Assembly (NCBI GenBank): GCA_022837485.1
Contig: JALHHH010000035.1
Coordinates: 1 to 25,477 of the forward strand
Direction: 5' to 3'
Length of the DNA: 25,477 bases
Source of the DNA: Bacteroidales bacterium
GTDB lineage: Bacteria; Bacteroidota; Bacteroidia; Bacteroidales; Lentimicrobiaceae
Shown: one piece after another, positions 1-6,598 of the stretch
Position numbering within the stretch: position 1 is the stretch's first letter
Layout: each line of letters begins with the position of its first letter
Program-made: the position numbers and the translations under genes
Notes under the pieces: model-generated
What the model saw: the letters and a program-made list of their open reading frames with translations, nothing else
What the model was told of the DNA's origin: nothing
The model's database searches: none

Positions 1-429
1 CCCAATAACCGGTGAAAGGACAATAAACAAGGCAATTTTAATTATGCCGTCGGCAATAATATATTTGACACCCCCAATAACGATGGCAGGACCAAGAAGA
101 CCACCAATGAGCGAATGCGAAACGCTGATGGGCAGTCCGAAATGGGTGCAGAAATATACCCAGCTGATGCCTCCGATCAGGGCAGCAAGTATAAAGTACT
201 CATTAACAATGGATGAGTCGATGATCCCCTTTCCGATGGTATTTGCAACATGCAGACCCAGTACACCGGCTGCAGCGAAATTCCAGAAGGCAGCCCACAG
301 CACGGCCTGACGCGGGGTAAGTACCCTGGTGGAAACAATGGTGGCGATGGAATTGGCCGCATCGTTCATCCCGTTAAGGAAATCGAACCCCAGTGCTATA
401 ACGATACAAAGAATGACTATAAACTCCAT
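1..429 (-). CDS. PiT-family inorganic phosphate transporter, partial (N-terminal 143 residues)
   Basis: The reading frame is open from an ATG at 427-429 to the left edge, so the C-terminus lies outside the window. The protein begins MEFIVILCIVIALGFDFLNG and carries the PiT signature DFLNGMNDAANSIAT at about residues 15-29, where the NDAAN part is the conserved substrate/cation-binding motif of the family. It then shows hydrophobic segments and a GLPISVSHSLIGG stretch (about residues 100-112) typical of PF01384. PiT proteins are H+ or Na+-coupled symporters of inner-membrane phosphate. It follows the DUF47/PhoU-like gene at 451-1098 by 21 bp on the same strand, the classic DUF47-pit pair, and probably shares its promoter at 1156-1163. 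A ribosome-binding site is not evident. Whether this copy ends as a short permease or has its own regulatory domain cannot be seen. Confidence 0.93.
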   Translation of the reverse strand, partial: MEFIVILCIVIALGFDFLNGMNDAANSIATIVSTRVLTPRQAVLWAAFWNFAAAGVLGLHVANTIGKGIIDSSIVNEYFILAALIGGISWVYFCTHFGLPISVSHSLIGGLLGPAIVIGGVKYIIADGIIKIALFIVLSPVIG

Positions 430-450
430 AAATGTTATTTCGGACGGTTA

Positions 451-1098
451 TCAGGCGTGTTTAACAATGATAGTCTGAAACACATCCGCCACATCCTCGC
501 AGCGATCCATGGCCTTCTCGAGCGAATTCAGGATATCCCTCTTTTTGATCAGACTGATAGCATTGGTTTCGTTGTCGAAAATCTCCGAAAGGAATGAGTA
601 GTTCAGTGCATCCGACTCATTTTCGAGTTCACTTATGGCAATGCAATTATCCCTGAACCTGCCTATGGAATGAAGATCGTTGAGACCGAGGGTCATTTCG
701 TTGATGTGATCCGATGCCTTTACCACCAGCTCTCCCATTTCCATAAAAACGGGCGGAATATCCATTAGACGGTAGAGCTGAATGCGCTTGGCGCAGGTGT
801 TAAGAAGGTCGACAACGTTGTCGATGCGGTTGGCAAGCTTGTGCACATCCTCCCGGTCGAAAGGCGTTATAAAAGTCGAATTGAGTTGTTCAAAAATCGC
901 CTGCGTAATGCGGTCTCCCTCTTTTTCAAGTTTTTTCACCTTTTTCACCAGGCGGGTCCGTTCTTCCTCATCCCTGCAATTGAGCAGCTCACGAAACTCC
1001 TTCGAGCAATTTACCAGGTTAGCCGAGGCTTCGCAAAACATTGGATAAAACTTCTTATCGCGTGGAACTAGGAACTGAAAAATTTTATCAAGCTTCAT
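451..1098 (-). CDS. DUF47 family PhoU-like phosphate transport regulator
   Basis: This 215-residue, all-helical, soluble protein matches DUF47/PhoU_div (PF01865), whose members act as partners or regulators of PiT phosphate permeases. Two PhoU-like metal-binding clusters are visible: LEKEGDRIT near residues 57-65 with FDREDVHKLANRIDNVVD following, and ENESDAL near 158-164 with LEKAMDRCEDVADV near 193-206. The length is usual for the family (about 205-220). The next gene downstream, 21 bp away, is a PiT permease, so the two very likely form one transcript. A perfect TAnnTTTG -7 element and a TTAACA direct-repeat operator lie upstream, which suggests phosphate control. Function is inferred from the family and context, and the exact biochemical role of DUF47 proteins is poorly established. 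Confidence 0.9.
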   Translation of the reverse strand: MKLDKIFQFLVPRDKKFYPMFCEASANLVNCSKEFRELLNCRDEEERTRLVKKVKKLEKEGDRITQAIFEQLNSTFITPFDREDVHKLANRIDNVVDLLNTCAKRIQLYRLMDIPPVFMEMGELVVKASDHINEMTLGLNDLHSIGRFRDNCIAISELENESDALNYSFLSEIFDNETNAISLIKKRDILNSLEKAMDRCEDVADVFQTIIVKHA

Positions 1099-1155
1099 AG
1101 TGTATCGTTGATATTTTATTGTGAATCGTGCTTGCTTTTATCACTGAAATTCGCG

Positions 1156-1163
1156 CAAAACTA
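1156..1163 (-). promoter_or_regulatory. -7 promoter element for the DUF47-pit operon
   Basis: On the minus strand the sequence is TAGTTTTG, a perfect match to the Bacteroidota TAnnTTTG element. It predicts a start site near 1150 and a leader of about 50 nt. I see no good -33 TTTG at the expected spacing, which fits a promoter that needs an activator. The TTAACA direct repeat lies 30 bp further upstream. Confidence 0.6.
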
Positions 1164-1193
1164 GATTGAAAAGAAGCCCGATTGCAGGAGCAA

Positions 1194-1210
1194 TGTTAAG
1201 TTATTGTTAA
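1194..1210 (-). promoter_or_regulatory. Pho-box-like direct repeat operator (copy 1)
   Basis: Read on the minus strand this is TTAACAATAACTTAACA: two TTAACA half-sites with an 11-bp period. It differs at one base of 17 from the element at 3064-3080. The 30 bp between it and the -7 element at 1156-1163 almost equals the 31 bp at the other copy. Direct repeats of 11-bp period are the hallmark of PhoB/PhoP-type (OmpR-family) sites, and TTAACA is the known half-site of Bacillus PhoP. Assignment to a PhoB-like protein here is inference. A further TTAACA at 1215-1220 on the plus strand makes the region denser still. Confidence 0.6.
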
Positions 1211-1308
1211 CAAGTTAACAAACGTGTCACCATTTTTTTTAGCATTGTTTAACCAGTGTCCGTTAAAGAAATCGCTTCAGCGACTATCCAAATGAGGGTT
1301 AATGTGCT

Positions 1309-1316
1309 TACATTTG
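1309..1316 (+). promoter_or_regulatory. -7 promoter element for the Na/Pi cotransporter gene
   Basis: TACATTTG is a perfect TAnnTTTG element 37 bp upstream of the ATG at 1354, predicting a leader of about 30 nt. No TTTG lies 19-21 bp upstream. A dyad TTTAAC-N8-GTTAAA (1248-1267) lies 41 bp upstream and could be a regulator site. Confidence 0.55.
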
Positions 1317-1353
1317 CACTAATCCGCCCGGCGGAACTGAAATCTCCGACACC

Positions 1354-3054
1354 ATGAGCAATTTTCAATTATTTCTGAGTATTCTTAATATTTTAGGTGC
1401 TCTGGCTCTTTTCCTTTTCGGGATGAAGCTGATGAGTGAAAGCCTGCAGCGCATTTCAGGAGGCCGTTTCAGAGCCATGTTTTCCAACATTGCTTCAAAC
1501 CGGTTTAAAGCAATTATTGCCGGATTAATCGCTACCGGACTGATACAGTCATCTTCTGCCGTTACGGTGATGCTGGTAAGTTTTGTAAATGCAGGCCTTT
1601 TCAATCTTACTCAGGCACTGGGTATTATGATGGGCGCCAATATCGGCACCACAGTCACTGCCTGGCTTATTACTCTGTTTGGTTTCCGGTTCGAATTTCA
1701 TCTAATTCTGCTGCCCCTCCTTGGTCTGAGTTTGCCGTTCATTTTCTTCCCGGGGGTTCGAAGCCGCTCATTCGGCGAGTTTATTCTCGGCTTTTCCATA
1801 CTCTTTCTCGGGCTACATTTTATGAAGAGTTCCATGCCGGGTGTTGGTGCCGACTCTCCCCTGTTCTCCATGATTTCAGGAATTGGTAACCAGGGGCCGT
1901 TATCGCTGCTGCTGTTTGCCGGTGCCGGACTTCTGGTGACACTTCTTATACAGTCGTCGAGCGCCACGGTAGCAATGACGTTTGTACTCTGCCACCAGGG
2001 GTACATCAGCTATGAATCGGCGGTTGCCATGATTCTGGGCGAGAACCTCGGAACTACCGTTACCGCAAATATGGCCGCCATCGTAGCAAATCGACCGGCC
2101 AGGCGGCTTGCACTTGGCCATACACTCTTCAATCTGGCCGGAATAATATGGGCATTTGCTCTTTTCGGATTCCTCACCAAAATAACCTACAATGCTGCTT
2201 ATTCCCTTTCGGTGAATTCCACCCTGGGAGCATCGGGCGTATGTCCGCTCGGGCTTTCCATCTTCCATACCGGATTTAATCTTGCCAACACCCTGCTACT
2301 GGTATGGTTTATTCCGGCCTTCAGGCGGTTGCTCGAGATTATTATGCCTGTTAAAGGCAACGAGAAAAAAAGTTTCAGACTGCGTTATTTCAAATCGCGC
2401 TTTATGGCAATGTACGAAGTAGATATACTTCAGGCCCGCGAGCATATATATAACTTCGGAAAGCTTACCGCCTACATGTTCAGCCTGATACCGGAATACC
2501 TCACCGAGAAGCGCGAAATAAAGTTTGAAAAGATCCGGAAGAAAATCTACAAATGCGAGGAACAGGCCGATGAGCTGGACAGGGAAATCACCCAGTTTAT
2601 CACCCGGATTGCCGAAAGTGACCTTACCGAAGCAAATTCACGGCGAATCCAGGCGATGCTCAAAATAACCGACGACCTGGAAAGCATCGCTGACCAGTGC
2701 ATTCAGATGGAACGCACCATCCGAAAAAAGAATGAAGCCAGGGCATGGTTTACCCAGGAAATGAGAGACGACCTGTTTGCCCTTTTCGAACTGGTAAGCC
2801 AGGCCCTCGAAATTATGAATGAAAACCTGTCGAAAGACTATCGCCCCGGAATCCTGGTCAAAGCTACCGAACAGGAACTTAAAATAAACGAGCTTCGCGA
2901 CAAGCTGATAACATCCAATAAGACCAAACTGGATGCCGGAGAATACAGCTATAATAATGCTGCCTACTACGCCGAGCTGCTCAACGAATGTGAGAAACTG
3001 GCCGATCACATCATCAACATCAACCAGGCAATTGCAAGCAATACCAGACAGTAA
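1354..3054 (+). CDS. Na/Pi cotransporter family protein with C-terminal PhoU-like domain
   Basis: This 566-residue protein couples Na+ influx to phosphate transport in the inner membrane (PF02690, the NptA/YjbB/SLC34-like family). The internal duplication is clear: repeat 1 has TGLIQSSSAVTVM (61-73) followed by GANIGTT (94-100), and repeat 2 has TLLIQSSSATVAM (196-208) followed by GENLGTT (229-235). QSSSA is the family's signature substrate/Na+ site. Membrane segments run to about residue 335. The remaining 230 residues are charged and helical with PhoU-like clusters (KCEEQADELDREI, KITDDLESIADQC), a common fusion in this family. It lies divergent from DUF47-pit and 87 bp ahead of a second PiT gene. 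The direction of transport (uptake or export, as proposed for YjbB) cannot be read from sequence. Confidence 0.93.
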   Translation: MSNFQLFLSILNILGALALFLFGMKLMSESLQRISGGRFRAMFSNIASNRFKAIIAGLIATGLIQSSSAVTVMLVSFVNAGLFNLTQALGIMMGANIGTTVTAWLITLFGFRFEFHLILLPLLGLSLPFIFFPGVRSRSFGEFILGFSILFLGLHFMKSSMPGVGADSPLFSMISGIGNQGPLSLLLFAGAGLLVTLLIQSSSATVAMTFVLCHQGYISYESAVAMILGENLGTTVTANMAAIVANRPARRLALGHTLFNLAGIIWAFALFGFLTKITYNAAYSLSVNSTLGASGVCPLGLSIFHTGFNLANTLLLVWFIPAFRRLLEIIMPVKGNEKKSFRLRYFKSRFMAMYEVDILQAREHIYNFGKLTAYMFSLIPEYLTEKREIKFEKIRKKIYKCEEQADELDREITQFITRIAESDLTEANSRRIQAMLKITDDLESIADQCIQMERTIRKKNEARAWFTQEMRDDLFALFELVSQALEIMNENLSKDYRPGILVKATEQELKINELRDKLITSNKTKLDAGEYSYNNAAYYAELLNECEKLADHIININQAIASNTRQ

Positions 3055-3063
3055 ACAGCCGAT

Positions 3064-3080
3064 TTAACATTAACTTAACA
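3064..3080 (+). promoter_or_regulatory. Pho-box-like direct repeat operator (copy 2)
   Basis: TTAACATTAACTTAACA consists of two exact TTAACA half-sites with an 11-bp period and a third partial TTAAC between them. It matches the element at 1194-1210 at 16 of 17 positions. It lies 31 bp upstream of the -7 element at 3112-3119. A 7+4+7 layout like this is that of PhoB-type boxes. The binding protein is inferred, not seen. Confidence 0.6.
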
Positions 3081-3111
3081 TAAGTCTCAGGATTAAACGT
3101 ATTGAGCGACT

Positions 3112-3119
3112 TAATTTTG
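3112..3119 (+). promoter_or_regulatory. -7 promoter element for the PiT-PhoU fusion gene
   Basis: TAATTTTG is a perfect TAnnTTTG match. The predicted start site is near 3125, giving a short leader of about 17 nt before the ATG at 3142. It suggests that this gene is transcribed independently of the Na/Pi gene upstream. No clear -33 element is present. Confidence 0.6.
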
Positions 3120-3141
3120 CAAACTATTTAATCCATGCTTT

Positions 3142-5439
3142 ATGGAAAGTATCTACGTAATTTTTGTCGCCGTATTGTTTATTCTGGCAGCTTCCGACCT
3201 GATGGTAGGCGTTGCCAACGACGCGGTTAACTTCCTGAACTCGGCGGTCGGAGCCAGAGCTGCCACTTTCAGAACCGTACTTATCGTTGCCAGCCTCGGA
3301 GTGCTTATAGGAGCAACATTCTCGAGCGGACTGATGGAAATTGCGCGAAAGGGACTATTCTATCCGGGGCAGTTCAGTTTCAACGAAGTGATAATCATTT
3401 TCCTTGCGGTAATGATTACCGACGTTATACTGCTCGACGTTTTCAACACTTTCGGACTGCCGACTTCCACAACCGTATCCATTGTTTTTGAACTTCTGGG
3501 AGCTTCCGTTGCCATCGCCATTATCAAAATCTCCGGATCCGAACAAACCATCCAGGATATCGGTCAGTACATCAATTCCGGCAAGGCACTGGCAATTATT
3601 ACGGGTATCCTGGTATCGGTAGCCGTCGCTTTCAGCATTGGTGCGCTGGTTCAGTACATTACGAGGGTTATTTTCACATTCAACATTCGATACAACTTAC
3701 GCTATTTCGGCAGTCTCTGGGGAGGAATTGCCATCACCGGCATCACCTATTTCATTCTTATCAAAGGTGCCAAGGGTGCTTCCTTTATTACACCCGAAAC
3801 GCTTGACTACATTCAGAACCACACCGGACGGATACTAATGCTAAGTCTTATAGCCTGGACCGTTCTTCTTCAGGTGATGATGATGCTTTTCAGACTCAAT
3901 ATTCTGAAGGTTATTGTACTTTTCGGAACCTTTGCCCTGGCAATGGCATTTGCAGGCAACGACCTGGTGAACTTTATCGGTGTTCCACTTGCAGGGCTCA
4001 AGGCGTTCCAAATCTTTGCATCCACGCCCGGTGCCGATCCAAACACATTGCTGATGACGGCACTGGCCGAAGATGTGAAGACCGAAACATGGATGCTGCT
4101 GATAGCAGGTATTGTTATGGCCATTACGCTGTGGACCTCCAAAAAAGCAAGAAGCGTAATTGAAACTTCGGTCGATCTTAGCCGGCAAACGGAAGGGGCA
4201 GAACGTTTTAACTCATCCATACTTTCGCGTAACCTCGTAAGGGGAGCAATGACCATCTCTTCTGCATTCGACCGCTTTTTGCCCGACCGCGTAAACAACT
4301 GGCTGGAGCAGAGGTTTAATCCTCCCGATGAAACTACCGTTGCACAAATGCCCGAAGGAGCAGCCTTTGATATGATGCGTGCAAGCGTTAACCTTGTAGT
4401 TGCCAGTATGCTGATCGCTCTGGGAACTTCTCTGAAGCTTCCGCTTTCCACCACCTATGTAACCTTTATGGTTGCCATGGGTACTTCCCTGTCTGACCGG
4501 GCCTGGGGCCGCGAAAGTGCCGTATACCGGATTACCGGCGTTTTATCGGTTATTGGCGGTTGGTTTTTTACTGCCCTGGCTGCATTTACCATCGCCCTGC
4601 TGGCAGCAATTCTGCTCTTCCACGGCGGCATCATCGCAACCCTGGCCCTTGTTGCTCTTGCCGGATTCCTGATCTACCGCACACACCGCATTCACCTTCG
4701 TCGTACCAGCGAACGGCAGGCCAGCGAATTGCTCGACACCATCGACGGGGAAATGTCGACTGAAACCATCATCGAAAAATGCTCACTTACCATTCAGCAG
4801 GTAATGGAACAAAGCCTTTCGATATTCAATGAAACATTAATGGGTTTGATGGATGAAGACAGGAAAACACTCAAAAATGCCAAAAGCGGATCGGATGAGC
4901 TTAACGTACTGACCAAACGTCTTAAAAACCAGATTAATAACACCCTATCGCATCTGCGTGAAGACTCTGTTGAATCGGGGCACTTCTACGTGCAGGCCAT
5001 CGATTACCTGCGCGAAATCAATCATTGCATCTCTTACATCACCATTCCCAGCTTCGAACACGTTGAAAACAACCACAGGCCGATGATTCCGGTTCAGATT
5101 GAAGAACTCTCCAGGCTCAATGGAGAAATCTCCCTTCTGTTTAATGAGATTAACGGCATGATTCAAAAGAAGAATTTCAGTGATTTTGACATGATCGTCA
5201 CACGTCAGGTCAATATTCAGCGAATTATTGAAGATGCCCGCAAAAAGCAGGTGAAGAGAATCAAGAATTCGGAAACAGGAACGCGAAACAGCATACTGTA
5301 TCTGAATGTACTGGCCGAAATTAAAAACCTGACGCTTTATTCACTCAATCTGCTGAAATCGAGTCGCGACTTTGCATTAACGGCCCGGCAGCCCAAACCG
5401 CAATCGGAAACGCAGCAAACAAGGCCCGACCAGACCTGA
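3142..5439 (+). CDS. PiT-family inorganic phosphate transporter with C-terminal PhoU-like domain
   Basis: At 765 residues this is the long Bacteroidota form of PiT (PF01384). The two inverted-repeat signatures are ANDAVNFLNSAVG (about 25-37) and AGNDLVNFIGVPLAG (about 270-284), each with the ND pair that defines the family. GLPTSTTVS (about 105-113) and KLPLSTTYVTFMVAMGTSLS (about 433-452) are the further paired family motifs. Roughly a dozen membrane segments are followed, from about residue 530, by a soluble helical PhoU/DUF47-like domain and a disordered Q/T-rich tail. It has its own -7 element and a Pho-box-like operator. With the partial PiT and the Na/Pi carrier it makes three phosphate carriers in 5.4 kb. 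The start is supported by the short leader, and no other ATG fits as well. Confidence 0.93.
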   Translation: MESIYVIFVAVLFILAASDLMVGVANDAVNFLNSAVGARAATFRTVLIVASLGVLIGATFSSGLMEIARKGLFYPGQFSFNEVIIIFLAVMITDVILLDVFNTFGLPTSTTVSIVFELLGASVAIAIIKISGSEQTIQDIGQYINSGKALAIITGILVSVAVAFSIGALVQYITRVIFTFNIRYNLRYFGSLWGGIAITGITYFILIKGAKGASFITPETLDYIQNHTGRILMLSLIAWTVLLQVMMMLFRLNILKVIVLFGTFALAMAFAGNDLVNFIGVPLAGLKAFQIFASTPGADPNTLLMTALAEDVKTETWMLLIAGIVMAITLWTSKKARSVIETSVDLSRQTEGAERFNSSILSRNLVRGAMTISSAFDRFLPDRVNNWLEQRFNPPDETTVAQMPEGAAFDMMRASVNLVVASMLIALGTSLKLPLSTTYVTFMVAMGTSLSDRAWGRESAVYRITGVLSVIGGWFFTALAAFTIALLAAILLFHGGIIATLALVALAGFLIYRTHRIHLRRTSERQASELLDTIDGEMSTETIIEKCSLTIQQVMEQSLSIFNETLMGLMDEDRKTLKNAKSGSDELNVLTKRLKNQINNTLSHLREDSVESGHFYVQAIDYLREINHCISYITIPSFEHVENNHRPMIPVQIEELSRLNGEISLLFNEINGMIQKKNFSDFDMIVTRQVNIQRIIEDARKKQVKRIKNSETGTRNSILYLNVLAEIKNLTLYSLNLLKSSRDFALTARQPKPQSETQQTRPDQT

Positions 5440-5528
5440 GATTTTTAACCGTATTTGAATAAAGGGCATTACGAAAAAAACGCAAAGCCTTTAATTCGTG
5501 TTTAAAGATCTTATTCCTAAGGCATCAC

Positions 5529-5945
5529 TCAGGGGAGCAAAGGAAGGGTAACAACAAGCGTATCAAACCTGTCGGCACGGTAAGGCGATTGCGAAATAAA
5601 AACGAACGTTCCGGTGGTGTCGGGAATAAACCCGAATATCGAATCCTTTGTCACCAGAATTTCAGGACAAATACCCTCGTATGATTCGTATAATCCGGTA
5701 GCCCTGATCAGGAAAACGGAATCGTTGTACTCCAGCATCTGGAACTGCAATTCCGACCAGCAGCCGTTGGGAGCCGCAGCCCTTGAAAAAATACTAACCG
5801 TATCGCCCAATACGGCATGGGCGGGCACATTGGTCTCCTGAATGCTGACAAAGTCATAATAGCGGACATAATTCTCACCATCAAGGTTACAGGAAGTCAG
5901 AGATAGGGCAATAAGAGGAATAAACAGAAGAATAACTTTTTTCAT
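5529..5945 (-). CDS. Small secreted lipoprotein of unknown function
   Basis: The 138-residue product begins with KK, a hydrophobic stretch and the lipobox LTSC, so Cys19 would be lipidated and the protein anchored in the envelope. The mature part is rich in Asp, Thr, Ser, Phe and Tyr, has no membrane segment and alternates hydrophobic and polar residues as in a beta-sandwich. I recognise no family. Two Cys (in PNGCWSE and EGICPE) could form a disulfide. It lies 40 bp downstream of the Dabb gene on the same strand, with no TAnnTTTG element in that gap, so the two may be co-transcribed. It is convergent with the PiT-PhoU gene. Confidence 0.75.
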   Translation of the reverse strand: MKKVILLFIPLIALSLTSCNLDGENYVRYYDFVSIQETNVPAHAVLGDTVSIFSRAAAPNGCWSELQFQMLEYNDSVFLIRATGLYESYEGICPEILVTKDSIFGFIPDTTGTFVFISQSPYRADRFDTLVVTLPLLP

Positions 5946-5985
5946 TTCCCCGGTCTTTAATATTTTGGAACAATTTTCAGGTTAT

Positions 5986-6288
5986 TCAAAATTCAAAATC
6001 AGCAACTGCCAGTTTCGGACACCTTAAGCGATTCCATTCCACAAACGAAAGATGTGCGGGATGCAGCTGGTATGCCTGCAGATCTTTCCATGTTCTGAAC
6101 TCACTAAGCAACACCAGATCGGCCGAACGCGCATCCAGCGGAGTCCCCGTTTGAACGTCAAACGATTCAATACCGGGAATCAACGCAGGCAAAAGACTCA
6201 GCTGGTATTTTACCTCCTCGAGCAGCATTTGAGCCTCATATTGCTGAGGATCAGAGGCAAGCTTGAAAAATACTATGTGTTTTATCAT
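5986..6288 (-). CDS. Dabb (stress-responsive alpha/beta barrel) family protein
   Basis: The start at 6288 gives 100 residues beginning MIKHIVFFKL, the canonical Dabb (PF07876) first strand, and later YQLHPAHLSFVE, the family's HP..H region. Dabb proteins are small dimeric ferredoxin-like barrels. Their roles vary and some are cyclases in secondary metabolism, so no specific reaction can be assigned here. The upstream in-frame ATG at 6330 is rejected because a textbook -33/-7 promoter (6301-6331) lies between the two ATGs, which leaves a leader of only about 5-8 nt before 6288. It is divergent from the DUF62-family gene at 6599. Confidence 0.88.
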   Translation of the reverse strand: MIKHIVFFKLASDPQQYEAQMLLEEVKYQLSLLPALIPGIESFDVQTGTPLDARSADLVLLSEFRTWKDLQAYQLHPAHLSFVEWNRLRCPKLAVADFEF

Positions 6289-6300
6289 GGCAGTTTTAAG

Positions 6301-6331
6301 CAAAAATACCAAACAATCCGGCTGCTGCAAA
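6301..6331 (-). promoter_or_regulatory. Bacteroidota -33/-7 promoter for the Dabb gene
   Basis: On the minus strand TTTG (6331-6328), a 19-bp spacer and TATTTTTG (6308-6301) form a perfect consensus promoter. It fixes the start codon at 6288. The -33 lies inside GCAAAATGC (6327-6335), one arm of a 9-bp inverted repeat whose other arm (6360-6368) holds the plus-strand -33. Confidence 0.75.
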
Positions 6332-6363
6332 ATGCAGATGCAAAAATGAAATTAACGTTGCAT

Positions 6364-6393
6364 TTTGCCTGTCTGAACAATAATGTAATTTTG
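6364..6393 (+). promoter_or_regulatory. Candidate -33/-7 promoter upstream of the DUF62-family gene
   Basis: TTTG (6364-6367), an 18-bp spacer and TAATTTTG (6386-6393) match the phylum consensus with a spacer one base short of the usual 19-21. A second perfect -7, TACATTTG, lies at 6431-6438 without a well-placed -33. Either would leave a long leader (about 155-200 nt) before the ATG at 6599. Confidence 0.5.
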
Positions 6394-6438
6394 CAAAAGC
6401 ATTTGCAGAAGAAAGGCTGTATTTTTCAGCTACATTTG

Positions 6439-6598
6439 CCGAATTGGATTTAACACCGGGCAACAGGCGGAGCGATTCATGCGAATAAAATTGAAGGATA
6501 TACGCATGGGCAGGACTACCAGAATCGCATTCTGCTGATGGTGTTTCAGAATCGGGATTGAGACTTACCGGCCTGACGGGGTTATACGAGAAGCTGTT
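6439..6598 (+). other. Long 5' leader of the DUF62-family gene, with a 19-codon mini-ORF
   Basis: The gap between the Dabb and DUF62-family genes is 310 bp. Its left half holds the divergent promoters, and this right half holds no recognisable gene. A mini-ORF, ATG at 6479 to TGA at 6536-6538, would encode a basic 19-mer (MRIKLKDIRMGRTTRIAFC). It may be chance. I recognise no riboswitch class. Confidence 0.25.

Noticed and set aside
44..597. Plus-strand open frames at 44-310 and 250-597
   Set aside because: They lie antisense to a clear PiT permease and the DUF47 gene and show no protein-like pattern of their own.
5440..5528. Possible terminator between the convergent PiT-PhoU and lipoprotein genes (AAAGGGC / GCCTTT)
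   Set aside because: The pairing is imperfect and no T-run follows at the right place on either strand.
6289..6330. N-terminal extension of the Dabb gene to the ATG at 6330
   Set aside because: It would contain a perfect -33/-7 promoter, and the family starts at MIKHIVFFKL.
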